A stretch of DNA of 64,000 nucleotides from Verrucomicrobiota bacterium (GTDB lineage Bacteria; Verrucomicrobiota; Verrucomicrobiia; Opitutales; UBA2995). The notes beneath the pieces are model-generated. The model was given only the letters and a program-made list of their open reading frames with translations, had not been told where the DNA came from and ran no database searches. Location of the stretch: positions 74,108 to 138,107 of the forward strand of contig JAQBYJ010000001.1 of NCBI GenBank assembly GCA_027622555.1, read 5' to 3'. Positions 31,793 through 41,309 of this stretch are shown in pieces. Position 1 is the stretch's first letter. Each line of letters starts with the position of its first letter. The position numbers and the translations under genes were made by a program.

Positions 31793-33970
31793 ATGAAACA
31801 GGAAATCCCTAAAGTCATTGCCAACGAACCGGTCAAGTTCGGGACGTTCTCAGGAGTATTTGTTCCGAACGTCCTTACGATACTTGGAGTCATCCTTTTT
31901 ATGAGGTCGGGCTGGGTTGTCGGACAAGCAGGCGTTTACAACACCCTCATCATTCTGGTGTTGGCTAATAGTATAACGCTACTTACTTCGCTTTCACTTT
32001 CCGCAATCGCCACCAATACCAAAGTCGGCGGCGGAGGTGCCTATTTTTTGATATCCAGAAGCTTGGGACTAGAAGTGGGTGGGAGTATCGGGGTCCCACT
32101 TTTCCTGGCACAGGCCGTATCGGTTGCCTTCTACATTATTGGTTTTACCGAATCGATCACTCCGTTTTTTCCGGAGATTGATACGCGCCTGATTGCGATG
32201 ACGATTCTGGCAATCATCTTTTTAATTGCATGGGCCAGCTCAGACCTGGCAGTGAAAGCACAGAATGTAATTCTCATAGTATTAGCGCTATCGCTACTTT
32301 CATTTTTCTTAGGATTTAAACCGGGTAATTTTCTATCGGAAAACTGGTCTGCTTCCTATGCCCCTGGATTTGAATTCTGGACCGTTTTTGCCATTTTCTT
32401 CCCTGCGGTTACTGGCGTCATGGCGGGTGCGAGTATGTCGGGCGACCTTAAAGATCCATCCAAAAGCATACCGATTGGAACCATTGGAGCGGTCGTGGTT
32501 ACCTTCATCATCTATGCGGCCCAAATATTTTGGTTGGGTAAAAGTGCACCCCGTGCAGATCTGGTGGGAAACACCCTCATCATGAATGAGATCTCGGTTT
32601 TTGGACCGTTGATTTATGCGGGATTATGGGCTGCCACGATCAGCTCGGCCATTGCCAGTCTTCTCGGTGCTCCCCGCACCTTACAGGCTCTGGCAATGGA
32701 TGGAGTTTTCCCTCGCATTCTTGCAAAAAAATCAGGCCCGAAAAATGAACCTCGCATAGCGCTGGTTGTTTCAGTTGCATTGGCAGCTGCTTGTATCTTG
32801 ATCGGTGATCTAAACCTGATCGCGCCAATAATATCGATGTTCTTTTTGGCAACTTATGGGATGGTCAATCTCGTTGCAGGCATCGAACGATGGGTCGCCA
32901 ATCCGAGTTTCCGACCTTCCTTCAAAGTGCCCTGGATTTTTTCAATGGTTGGTGGACTTGGCTGTTTGGTTGTTATGTTTCTTCTGAGTCCCTGGGCAAC
33001 GATCGCAGCGATCATCTTGATGCTCGGGTTGTATATTTTTCTCACTACACGCCAATATCAAACCGCCTTCGGCGACACGTGGAGTGGTTTCTGGTTTTCG
33101 CTTGTTCGTTTCGGATTATTAAAATTCTACAAGTCACGCCAACATATGCGAAATTGGCGACCAGTTATCCTTGTTTTGTCCGGAAATCCCAGAGTGCGCA
33201 CCAAGTTAGTGGAATTCGCTTCGCTCTTTGAATCCAAACGGGGATTCATGTTTCTCGCCCAGATTCTCACCGGTGACTGGACCAAATCCATTGCCCGAAG
33301 AAACTCTGCCAAGGAGTCGATTGAAAATTTTATTATGGATGAACAGCTATCGGCGGAAGCAATCGTGTTGTCAGTCGAGGATTTTGAACACGGGGTTTCT
33401 GCGATCATTCAAACCTGCGGGGTTGGTCCCCTTGTGCCCAATATAGTGATGGTGGGATGGAGCGAAGATACGATCAAACATGCCCTCTTCCGTCGCACGG
33501 TTCAACGAATCCTCGAGCTGCAAACAAGTTTGCTCCTGTTTGTGGAAGCCGAGAAAGAAGACAATGACCTCAACCCAACCATCGATGTATGGTGGGGAGC
33601 CAAAGTAAACGGAACGATGATGCTAACCCTGGCCCACTTGCTTCAATGCAATCCAGAATGGAAAGAGTGCACAATCCGCTTACTCCTGATTGTTCGGAAC
33701 GAAGCGGGCTTGGAAGCGGCTCGCAGCAACCTCAATGCCGATCTAAAATCAGCTCGTATCGAAGGTGAAGCGATGCCCATTTACTCCACCGATGCTCCCT
33801 TTGATGTCATAGCGAAAGAATCCCAACATTCCCGCGTCACCTTCCTTGGATTCAACCTGCAAACTCTCACCGAGGGCGACAATCCTCTACAGGATTACGA
33901 AACCTTCATGAAGGCTCTTAAGGGACATATATTCTTCAACAAAAATTGGCGTGAACTGACCTTGAAATAG
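31793..33970 (+). CDS. SLC12-like (cation-chloride cotransporter family) permease
   Basis: The 725-residue product begins with a core of about 12 membrane helices (residues ~25-430) containing VPNVLTILGVILFMRSGWVV and GGGGAYFLISRSLGLEVGGS, segments characteristic of the SLC12 branch of the APC superfamily. A soluble C-terminal region of about 290 residues follows, with FIMDEQLSAEAIVLSVEDFE, as in eukaryotic cotransporters. Substrate is unknown; K+/Cl- symport or amino-acid transport are both possible. It is monocistronic. Confidence 0.8.
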   Translation: MKQEIPKVIANEPVKFGTFSGVFVPNVLTILGVILFMRSGWVVGQAGVYNTLIILVLANSITLLTSLSLSAIATNTKVGGGGAYFLISRSLGLEVGGSIGVPLFLAQAVSVAFYIIGFTESITPFFPEIDTRLIAMTILAIIFLIAWASSDLAVKAQNVILIVLALSLLSFFLGFKPGNFLSENWSASYAPGFEFWTVFAIFFPAVTGVMAGASMSGDLKDPSKSIPIGTIGAVVVTFIIYAAQIFWLGKSAPRADLVGNTLIMNEISVFGPLIYAGLWAATISSAIASLLGAPRTLQALAMDGVFPRILAKKSGPKNEPRIALVVSVALAAACILIGDLNLIAPIISMFFLATYGMVNLVAGIERWVANPSFRPSFKVPWIFSMVGGLGCLVVMFLLSPWATIAAIILMLGLYIFLTTRQYQTAFGDTWSGFWFSLVRFGLLKFYKSRQHMRNWRPVILVLSGNPRVRTKLVEFASLFESKRGFMFLAQILTGDWTKSIARRNSAKESIENFIMDEQLSAEAIVLSVEDFEHGVSAIIQTCGVGPLVPNIVMVGWSEDTIKHALFRRTVQRILELQTSLLLFVEAEKEDNDLNPTIDVWWGAKVNGTMMLTLAHLLQCNPEWKECTIRLLLIVRNEAGLEAARSNLNADLKSARIEGEAMPIYSTDAPFDVIAKESQHSRVTFLGFNLQTLTEGDNPLQDYETFMKALKGHIFFNKNWRELTLK

Positions 33971-34141
33971 GAAGATTGTAACCTGACTAAGGTTTCATAC
34001 GGGTGGGATCATTTTTTCTCGGCGGTCTCAGGCACATTTACTTCATTATGTTCAAACTAACCTGAAGCGGACCGCTCAGGCTACGCTGAAAGCTTCGACC
34101 CGACACTGTCGGCGATCGGTCCCTACCTTGGATTTATGTGG

Positions 34142-34193
34142 TTTAGGTAGGGCGGTTTTGCCAAAACCGCGCCAGTGGAATACCCTGCCTAAA
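34142..34193. repeat. Palindromic repeat, GGTAGGGC family
   Basis: TTTAGGTAGGG (34142-34152) and CCCTGCCTAAA (34183-34193) form a nearly perfect inverted repeat around GCGGTTTTGCCAAAACCGCG, itself a hairpin. It lies between convergent genes and could act as a terminator for both. Related palindromes occur near 50026 and 53538. Confidence 0.6.
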
Positions 34194-34202
34194 GAATGAC
34201 TC

Positions 34203-35654
34203 TCAATTGGCGAAGTCCGGATTTGCCACGGGCATTTGAGCTTCCATTTCTGTGCGCCAATGGTGAAGTTTTTCTCTCAAGTCGTCGGCAAGCTGTGGAT
34301 GCTCAAGAGCCAGGTTTTGAGTCTCGCCGAGGTCCGTTTCGAGATTGTATAATTCGAGGTGCTTGTCTTCGAAGAATTCCAAAAGCTTCCACTTACCTTG
34401 GCGAATGGAACTGACAGGAGAAGTGGTCTGGTAATAGTGCGGGTAGTGCCAGTAAAGCGTATCCCGCTCGAGAGTGGTTGTCGGGCGCTTCAGTAGGGGA
34501 GCCAGACTAATGCCATCGACGGTTTTGTTGTGAACTTCGTTTCCATCCAACCCCGCGAGCTCGAGTAGGGTCGGATAAAAATCGGCGGTGTGAACCAGTT
34601 GATCCGATTGGCTGCTTTTTTTAGTAACGCCAGGCCATCGGATAATCAGAGGGACGCGAATGCCGCCTTCGTAGAGTGAGCCTTTGCCCGATCGAAGGGG
34701 GGTGTTTGAAGTCACAACCTCGTCCTGGTATTTATTAATAAACCCACCGTTGTCGGAGGTGAGAATAATCACAGTATGGTCCGCAATATTCTCGTCCTCC
34801 AACTTTTGAAGGAGTCGGCCAACATTGTCGTCCAAGGTTTCGTGCATGGCCGCGTAATGCGCATTTTGATGATTCATTCCCGATTGAATTTTATTTTCAT
34901 AACGGCTGGCGATTTCCGGTTTCCCTTCGATTGGGGTATGAACAGTGTAGTAGGCCAGGTATAGAAAAAAGGGATCGCCAGAGGAACGTTCAATAAAGCC
35001 CAGGGCCTCGTCTGTCAGCCGGTCCGTCAGGTGTTCGCCTTCGCGCGGTTCACTGGCATCGATACCAGGCACGTAACGAGGATGTCTATTTTCGCCCGAT
35101 CCCCAAAACCCACGATAGGGAAAATAGAAGGTACCCGGTGCTCCCCAAAAACTGCCCCCGAACGTAAAATCAAACCCTTGAGTTTCCGGATAGTGCGATG
35201 CCTCACCCAGGTGCCACTTTCCGATGTGCCCGGTCTTGTATCCAGCATCCTGTAACACTTCGGCGATTGTAACTTCCGAATGCGGTAAATTCCCTTCCAC
35301 GATGGGCGGAATAAGTTTTCGATTTTGCGGCGGAGTCCTGGTTGCTTCATGCCAGATGGTCATATTCAATCGTGCCGGATACTTTCCAGTCATCATCGCT
35401 GCCCGGGTCGGCGTACATATCGACGCGCTTGCATAGGCACTTGTAAACTTCATCGCCCCATCAGCAAGTCCATCCATATGGGGAGTCTTATGCAGATCGG
35501 ACCCATAACCACTGAGCCCCGTCCAACCCATGTCGTCTACGAGGATAACCAGGAAGTTTGGTTTCTCAGGCTCCTCGGCAGTCAAAGAAAAACCGCAGAC
35601 GAGTCCGCAACTTAATATCAGGGATGCAAGGCGGTATCTGGAGTATCTAAACAT
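34203..35654 (-). CDS. Secreted sulfatase (arylsulfatase family)
   Basis: The 483-residue product has a signal peptide (about residues 1-26, LASLILSCGLVCGFSLTAEE). It also has the metal-binding FLVILVDDMGWTGLSGYGSD start and the Cys-type formylglycine signature ASICTPTRAAMMTGKYP, with Cys80 as the residue to be oxidised. HIGKWHLGE and LTSDNGGF are also present. It should hydrolyse sulfate esters, probably on polysaccharides, in the periplasm. It needs a formylglycine-generating enzyme or anSME encoded elsewhere. It stands alone, not in a polysaccharide cluster. Confidence 0.93.
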   Translation of the reverse strand: MFRYSRYRLASLILSCGLVCGFSLTAEEPEKPNFLVILVDDMGWTGLSGYGSDLHKTPHMDGLADGAMKFTSAYASASICTPTRAAMMTGKYPARLNMTIWHEATRTPPQNRKLIPPIVEGNLPHSEVTIAEVLQDAGYKTGHIGKWHLGEASHYPETQGFDFTFGGSFWGAPGTFYFPYRGFWGSGENRHPRYVPGIDASEPREGEHLTDRLTDEALGFIERSSGDPFFLYLAYYTVHTPIEGKPEIASRYENKIQSGMNHQNAHYAAMHETLDDNVGRLLQKLEDENIADHTVIILTSDNGGFINKYQDEVVTSNTPLRSGKGSLYEGGIRVPLIIRWPGVTKKSSQSDQLVHTADFYPTLLELAGLDGNEVHNKTVDGISLAPLLKRPTTTLERDTLYWHYPHYYQTTSPVSSIRQGKWKLLEFFEDKHLELYNLETDLGETQNLALEHPQLADDLREKLHHWRTEMEAQMPVANPDFAN

Positions 35655-36178
35655 GATTGCAATTGTATAAGACTTTAAATTTCGACCATAAGATCACAGG
35701 TCAATCACCAAGTCTCTCACCGAATTTTCCAGCACGCACGATTTTTTTATCAGCAAGTAAAACAAGCCACCGGAATGGAGACGTTTAATGTGGGCACGAG
35801 AGCCTAAGCACAACCCAAGGTACAGCCATTGGGGTCATATCTCCATTTTTGACAGAAATCGATGTGCATCTTCTTTTTTTTGTATGGTGTGGAAGTTATG
35901 AGTTGTACCGAAACATCATCTACATCTTGAAGCTTGTTTTCTCGTTAATGACCTCAGGTAATTACCAGTCCGAGATCTTTTTACCGAAGGGTGCGGCTGA
36001 AGTGTTTGAACAGATGATCGGTTCGATTCCTAAATGGGCTGTACCAGTCGATCACGTTCAGTGGGAATAGATAGGTTGGTCAAATGATTGTCATTGGAAC
36101 CACCGACTTCGGTGACTAAGTTTGCTAAAAGATTGAATCTAAGTAAAAGGGAGTTCCTGGATAAAAAGGAAACAATCT

Positions 36179-36363
36179 TGTCAATTATGGAGATATGACC
36201 CTGTCCTTCGCTGTCAATTATGGAGATATGACCCTGTCCTTCGCTGTCCTTGTCAATTATGGAGATATGACCCTGTCCTTCGCTCTGCTGTCCTTCGCTC
36301 TGTCCTTCGCTGTCCTGTCCTTCGCTGTCATGACCCTGTCCTTCGCTCCCCCTGTCCTTCGCT
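36179..36363 (-). repeat. Left array: eight AGCGAAGGACAG-headed units
   Basis: Read on the minus strand, eight units each begin AGCGAAGGACAG and continue for different lengths into the tail GGTCATATCTCCATAATTGA. Three units have the full tail. One has an internal deletion leaving GGTCATGAC. The others stop within zero to four bases of the head. Confidence 0.8.
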
Positions 36364-36469
36364 CCAGATTTCGGTTTTGAACTGAACTTTTGTTCCCAAG
36401 GGCTTCCGGGAACAATCGGACAGGACCAGTTTTCGAGCTGGAGAAAAAGATGACATGGGAGTTGTCAGT

Positions 36470-36549
36470 GGGCTGACGGGGTCATGGGCTGACGGGGTCA
36501 TGGGCTGACGGGGTCACATGGGCTGACGGGGTCATATCTTCATTGTTGA
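36470..36549 (+). repeat. Middle array: four GGGCTGACG-headed units
   Basis: Units start at 36470, 36486, 36502 and 36520. The first two end at GGGTCAT, the third has two extra bases, and the fourth runs on into GGTCATATCTTCATTGTTGA. The tail matches the other two arrays but the head is different. Confidence 0.8.
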
Positions 36550-36893
36550 TGGCGGCAGCCAAGTCCGGTGAGACGGGGACGGCGTTCGAACTGGCAGTAC
36601 TAACACATAAAACAGAAAGGAAAGCATCGAACAACGGAAAGTCTCAAGCGGAACCCAGCGGGTAATCAATCCCGTCCGGTAAGGTCTGACCACCCGCCGG
36701 AAGCGAGTCTTGCATCGTCGTTAGAGATGGCGGCATGAAGCGTAGACAGCGAACCTTGAAGCCGTATGAATGAGCCTCGACAGGAAGAAACTATGGTGGA
36801 GTCTTCGTCGTTCAAGAAGCGGGGGCAACATTGGCCTGCCCAACAAAGTAACCCGGAGAGGTGAATGGTCTGGCAGAGTCAACCGAAACAAAG

Positions 36894-37000
36894 AGAGAAC
36901 CAATGGAGAGAACCAATGGGGTCATGAGAGAACCAATGGGGTCATATCTCCATTATTGACAAGAGAGAACCAATGGGGTCATATCTCCATTATTGACAAG
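36894..37000 (+). repeat. Right array: four AGAGAACCAATGG-headed units
   Basis: Units at 36894-36906 (13 nt), 36907-36926 (20 nt), 36927-36963 (37 nt) and 36964-37000 (37 nt) share the head AGAGAACCAATGG. They extend progressively further into GGTCATATCTCCATTATTGA. Length increases from left to right. Confidence 0.85.
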
Positions 37001-37030
37001 ATCCGTTCGCATCTTGACAATTGACTATTG

Positions 37031-37064
37031 ACCTTATCGGCTTTTCCTACCTTATCGGCTTTTC
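37031..37064. repeat. 16-bp direct repeat at the broken subtilase end
   Basis: ACCTTATCGGCTTTTC occurs at 37031-37046 and again at 37049-37064, exactly where subtilase similarity ends. It may be a duplicated junction produced by the event that removed the rest of the gene. Confidence 0.6.
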
Positions 37065-37982
37065 TTTGTTACCCACCGCACCGACAATCCCGGAAACATG
37101 GGTACCATGGCCGCTATCATCCTCAACGTCACCCGAATCTGTGATGGCATTGAAACCGTGTACATCATCATCAACACCGTTGGAATCATCGTCGATTCCA
37201 TTTTCAGGAATTTCATTAGGATTATTCCATAAATTTGCGATCAAGTCGGAATGCCCGCTGTCGACTCCAGTATCGATAACCGCAACCACCACGTCGTTAG
37301 CCGTGGTACGAATATCCCAACCTCCAGCGGCATTTATGTCTTCCGAATTGTTGGTGTTCCAAAGACTCCACTGAGTACCATCCATGGTTAAAGGATCATT
37401 AGGCAAAAGCCGCGCTTCCTGAACGAAATCCGGCTCCGCGTAGCGCAAGTAAGAGGAAAACGGCTCCTCAGCAAATCGACTGACCAATCCGGCAACGGTA
37501 TCGAGGCTCCAGTCTTTGAGAACCAATATGTAGCTGGAGTGACCGGCAATGGACTTTATGGGCTTCAGATCTCCCAATTCCTTGATACTGTCCGGCACTT
37601 CGTCGCCGGTGAATCCGAGTAGAATGTGGTTAGCGACATAGGAGACGGAACTCTTAACTGTGGTTTCCCCGTCGGCGTTTTGATGGAGGATTTGTTCCTT
37701 TCTCAGCGGATAAGGCAACCCGTTTTCATAGTAGATGCTTACTTCCTTCCAATGGTGATCGCTGATTTTCCCGCGGTAGATTTCGTGAACCGCAAGAGGG
37801 GTAGCAACCGTTTGAACCTGGGCGATTTGAATCGGCGAGGACTCCGAAGTACTGGGTTGGATCGCTGCTCCTTCGACAAACCTTTGCTCGCCCGTTTTGT
37901 CGTTCCTAGTAGAAACAAAAATTAAGATTCCTCCTGTTACGAGGAGCAAGAAGAGGACAACTATTCGTTTTGACTGGCTCAT
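37047..37982 (-). pseudogene. Truncated subtilisin-family (S8) peptidase
   Basis: The 311-codon frame has an N-terminal signal/membrane segment (KRIVVLFLLLVTGGILIFVS), an inhibitor-like prodomain, and the first part of an S8 catalytic domain. The Asp is in AVIDTGVDSGHSD (about residue 237) and the His in DDSGHGTHVSG (about residue 292). It then ends with GAVGNKEKPIR and a stop, so the Asn and Ser regions of the triad are missing and are not found downstream. The break coincides with the repeat-rich element to its left. Confidence 0.85.
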
Positions 37983-38219
37983 AAATTAGCCGAGAGAAAG
38001 GGTAGATCCTGCATGATAAGGGTTGAAAACTGTAGACAGTAAAAAAGAAACTGAAAAACAGAATCTTCTCTCCTATTTGCAACTAGGCAACTGGTCAAGT
38101 TGGCAATTGGCCGGTGATCTCTGTTGGGACACATCCTTTCTCCACAGACAGTGAATGAACAAATACACCCTAAGGACACAATACACTTGAGTGCAACCAA
38201 TGCATCTCCCTGAATCCCA

Positions 38220-39020
38220 TTGATGTCGATGTGTTTCACCATATTGGGAAGTAGCAGTTCAGGGAATTGTAGTCTCCTGACGACCAACCACTGTAAAATC
38301 CTGATTGATGCCGGTTACTCCGGCAAGCAGTTGTGCAACTTGCTGGATTCTGTGGGGGAGTCGATCGACAACATCGATGGGATATTTCTCACCCATGAAC
38401 ATTCGGATCACTCGGCCGGCATCCGTGGATTGAGCAGGTTTGAGCACCTCGAATTCTACGCAAACCGGGAGACAGCGAAAGCGGTGCAATCCAAGCTGAA
38501 GAAACGCCCAACCTGGAAGCTGTTTGAGACCGGAAGCACCTTTCAATTTCGCGATCTGGAGATTACCAGTTTTTCTGTTCCGCACGATGCTTATGATCCG
38601 GTGGGGTTTGTCTTTAAAAATGGCAATGGAGATCTCTTCACACCGCACCGTAGCCTGGCTTGGGCAACCGACCTGGGTTATGTTTCGGAGCTGGTTCGTG
38701 AACGGATCAGGCATGTAGACGTACTGGTGCTCGAAGCCAATTACGATACCGACATGCTAAATGAAGACACCAAACGCCCGTGGTCCGTGAAACAGCGCAT
38801 TACCGGTCGCCATGGTCACTTGTCGAATTACGCGGCAAAGGAACTTCTTGATACGATGGAAGAACCTTGGTGGAAAAAAGTATACCTGGCTCACCTGAGC
38901 AAAGACTGTAACTCGGTGGAAAAAGTCACTCAAACCGTGACCAACGGGAAAAATCATCAACGAAACTATGACATTACGGTGGTACCACCGGGGGAAACAT
39001 TGCCACCGTTTGATATTTAA
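38220..39020 (+). CDS. MBL-fold metallohydrolase (YycJ/VicX-like)
   Basis: The 266-residue product has the metallo-beta-lactamase metal motif [12 protein letters not shown] and the [16 protein letters not shown] start that is typical of the YycJ/WalJ group. Later histidines are in [12 protein letters not shown] and AHLSKDCNS. Such proteins are linked to cell-wall or DNA-end metabolism in other bacteria. The true start may be the third methionine (38229). It lies 48 bases upstream of pyk in the same direction. Confidence 0.85.
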   Translation: MMSMCFTILGSSSSGNCSLLTTNHCKILIDAGYSGKQLCNLLDSVGESIDNIDGIFLTHEHSDHSAGIRGLSRFEHLEFYANRETAKAVQSKLKKRPTWKLFETGSTFQFRDLEITSFSVPHDAYDPVGFVFKNGNGDLFTPHRSLAWATDLGYVSELVRERIRHVDVLVLEANYDTDMLNEDTKRPWSVKQRITGRHGHLSNYAAKELLDTMEEPWWKKVYLAHLSKDCNSVEKVTQTVTNGKNHQRNYDITVVPPGETLPPFDI

Positions 39021-39068
39021 GAAATCGTTTTCGTAATTTCCGAGTTTTGAACTAACACACATCCAATT

Positions 39069-40508
39069 TTGAAAAGAACTTATAACCAGAATCGGTATCG
39101 CCATACTAAAATAATCTTCACCATCGGGCCAGCGACTGAAAGTGAAGAAATGCTTACTAAGCTGATCAATGAAGGCGTCGATATTTGCCGGATCAACATG
39201 GCTCATGCGGATCATGATTGGACAAGAGCCACTATTGAAAAAATAAGAAAGGTGTCCAAAAAGGTGGGACGAGAAATCTCGATCATGATGGATGTTAAAG
39301 GTCCGGAAATTCGGACCTGCGCGTTGGGGAAACCCATTTTTCTAGAGCAGGATCAACGGGTCGACCTATCGATCGACGCCAATAAATTTTCTCAAGATTC
39401 AGATGGAACTCCGGTACTGGGAGTCAATTACCCGTCCCTGATCCAGGATATTTCGGTAGGGAATGAGGTCCAGGTAGATAATGGCCTCTTGAAATTCGAA
39501 GTCATCGGTAAAACCGAATCACGCATTCAATGTAAAGTGGTGATTGGTGGCGAACTGGGAAGCCGCAGGCACATCAATCTCCCGGGAGTTAAGATCAATC
39601 TCCCGGCGATTACCGAGAAAGACCGTGGCGACATTCAGGTCGGCCACGAAGCAGGGGTCGACCAATATGCTTTGTCCTTTGTGCGAGAGGCGACCGACAT
39701 CGATATTCTACGCGAATTCATGGTCAGTATTGGGGCGACAGGAAAGGTTGTGGCAAAAATCGAAGATCAATCAGCCTTAAGCAATCTCAACGAAATCATC
39801 CAGGCTGCCGATTGCCTGATGGTCGCTCGTGGCGATCTGGGAATCGAATGTCCATACGAGGAACTTCCCATTATCCAACGACGTGCCGTTAAACAATGCC
39901 TGCTTAGGGGAAAGGGTGTGATCGTCGCGACGCACATGCTCGAATCGATGATTGAAAATCCCGTTCCCACACGCGCCGAAGTGACCGATGTTGCCAATGC
40001 CGTCTATGAACAGGCCGACTGCATCATGCTCTCAGGGGAAACGACTATCGGAAAATATCCGTTGGAATGCGTGCAGGCGTTTAAACGCATCTCTCTAAGA
40101 ATCGAGCGATCCGGAGGGGCCGGGTTTGCCGAAGGGCGCATCCTGAAGGGCGCAAGGGATATGATGCTTCGTTCCGCAAAAATGCTCGCGGAGGAATTGC
40201 ATGAAACGCCCATCGTGGTGTTCACAAAAACGGGTCGGTTCGGCGAGATACTTTCTTCGCTCCGATGCAAAGCTCCCGTTTACGCATTCACCGACCGACT
40301 CGAGATTCTTCGCCATTTGGTTACTTTGTGGGGCATTGAACCGTTCCTCATGGATTTTTGCGAAGATCCTGAACAAACAATTAAGGATGCCTTTCAGGTC
40401 CTACAGGAACGAAAGTGGGTCAAAAAAGGACAGCAGCTCGTAGTCATCACCAACGTGCTGGCACACGATCAATTAGTGGACACGGTGCAATTGCGTTACG
40501 TCGATTAA
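39069..40508 (+). CDS. pyk: Pyruvate kinase
   Basis: Converts PEP and ADP to pyruvate and ATP. The 479-residue product has the KIIFTIGPATESEEML start, ICRINMAHADH, the MDVKGPEIRTCALG loop, and the active-site helix MVARGDLGIECPYEELPIIQ. The metal site with VAKIEDQSAL and ATHMLESMIENPVPTRAEVT are also present. The start is a TTG at 39069. The C-terminal allosteric domain is present. It is convergent with mlaA, 45 bases away. Confidence 0.95.
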   Translation: MKRTYNQNRYRHTKIIFTIGPATESEEMLTKLINEGVDICRINMAHADHDWTRATIEKIRKVSKKVGREISIMMDVKGPEIRTCALGKPIFLEQDQRVDLSIDANKFSQDSDGTPVLGVNYPSLIQDISVGNEVQVDNGLLKFEVIGKTESRIQCKVVIGGELGSRRHINLPGVKINLPAITEKDRGDIQVGHEAGVDQYALSFVREATDIDILREFMVSIGATGKVVAKIEDQSALSNLNEIIQAADCLMVARGDLGIECPYEELPIIQRRAVKQCLLRGKGVIVATHMLESMIENPVPTRAEVTDVANAVYEQADCIMLSGETTIGKYPLECVQAFKRISLRIERSGGAGFAEGRILKGARDMMLRSAKMLAEELHETPIVVFTKTGRFGEILSSLRCKAPVYAFTDRLEILRHLVTLWGIEPFLMDFCEDPEQTIKDAFQVLQERKWVKKGQQLVVITNVLAHDQLVDTVQLRYVD

Positions 40509-40553
40509 TTTAGAAATGAGGAGTGGGAAGCCAGAAGTGAGAACAAAAAGCGT

Positions 40554-41309
40554 TTACTCACTTATCAGCTGCATGCGGTACTTGGTGAAACCGTCTTTCA
40601 TAGCTTCGTAAGGGTCAATCGAAGCTTTGGTAAGCGACTCATACCTAAACATAAGAGCTGGGGAGTCGGTTACAAAATCGACGCCACCCACAATAAATCT
40701 ATCGGTAGAATCGTCCAGGACTGTCCAGGGAGTATCTACAAGATCAGGCAAACGATCAGCAAATCGACCCACAAAATCACGGGCATTTGAAGGTCCTAAA
40801 AACGGAATGACGATATAAAATCCTTCGCCGAACCCCCAGGCACCAAACGCTTGCCCAATATCTTCCACAGGAGGATCCAAATACTCGAAATCATCGGATG
40901 CCTTATAAAACCCACCAAGACCCAGTGTTGTGTTCACAAAAAACTTGCCGGTCTCCTGAAAGGACTCTTCGACCTTCAACTGTAGTAGATTTCCCGTTAA
41001 CCGAACAGGGTAATTTATGTTATCAAAAAAATTGCTGAAACCCCGCTCGACAGGATCGGGAGTGATCGCGCGGTATCCCTTAGCCAAAGGTCCAAGCAGG
41101 TTCTTGTAGACAAAATCATTGAAGCCAAAAAAGACCCGGTTCAGGCCTTCAATGGGATCTGAAATTGTTTCCTCTGTTTCAAATTCTTTGTCGTTAAACA
41201 AATCGTCTTCACTCAGAAAATCATCTTGAGCCGACACATGAGCATTCATCAGGAGCAGGATCGAGAAGCTCCAAATAGAGAGTTTAGCTAGAGGGTGAAA
41301 GCATTTCAT
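40554..41309 (-). CDS. mlaA: MlaA (VacJ)-family outer-membrane lipid protein
   Basis: MlaA removes misplaced phospholipids from the outer leaflet of the outer membrane. The 251-residue product has DPIEGLNRVFFGFNDFVYKN and YPVRLTGNLLQLKVEESFQE, with NTTLGLGGFYKAS and FGEGFYIVIPFLGPS. Unlike most MlaA it has no lipobox cysteine: the signal peptide ends NAHVSAQDD, so cleavage is probably by signal peptidase I. It is the last gene of the mlaEFDCA operon and overlaps mlaC by four bases. Confidence 0.88.
   Translation of the reverse strand: MKCFHPLAKLSIWSFSILLLMNAHVSAQDDFLSEDDLFNDKEFETEETISDPIEGLNRVFFGFNDFVYKNLLGPLAKGYRAITPDPVERGFSNFFDNINYPVRLTGNLLQLKVEESFQETGKFFVNTTLGLGGFYKASDDFEYLDPPVEDIGQAFGAWGFGEGFYIVIPFLGPSNARDFVGRFADRLPDLVDTPWTVLDDSTDRFIVGGVDFVTDSPALMFRYESLTKASIDPYEAMKDGFTKYRMQLISE

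Larger units (their letters stand above)
35831..37000. mobile_element. Non-coding patchwork bounded by a shared 24-bp motif (possible element remnant)
   Basis: The left edge (35831-35854) and right edge (36977-36998) carry the same motif, whose core is GGTCATATCTCCATTWTTGA. Between them lie three repeat arrays and about 350 bases of unrecognised GC-richer sequence. No transposase is encoded. The motif resembles the short sequences that flank REP-associated/IS200-like transposases in other genomes, but that link is inferred. The right edge abuts a truncated subtilase gene. A weak 73-codon frame at 35849-36070 has no recognised similarity. Confidence 0.4.

Noticed and set aside
35849-36070. Possible gene in the repeat patchwork
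   Set aside because: The 73-codon frame has no recognisable domain, starts inside a repeated motif and shows no sign of a ribosome site.
36550-36892. Complete group II intron
   Set aside because: No domain V and no reverse transcriptase frame could be found; kept only as a low-confidence fragment idea.
36179-37000. CRISPR array
   Set aside because: Units differ in length, there are no regular unique spacers, and no cas genes are near.
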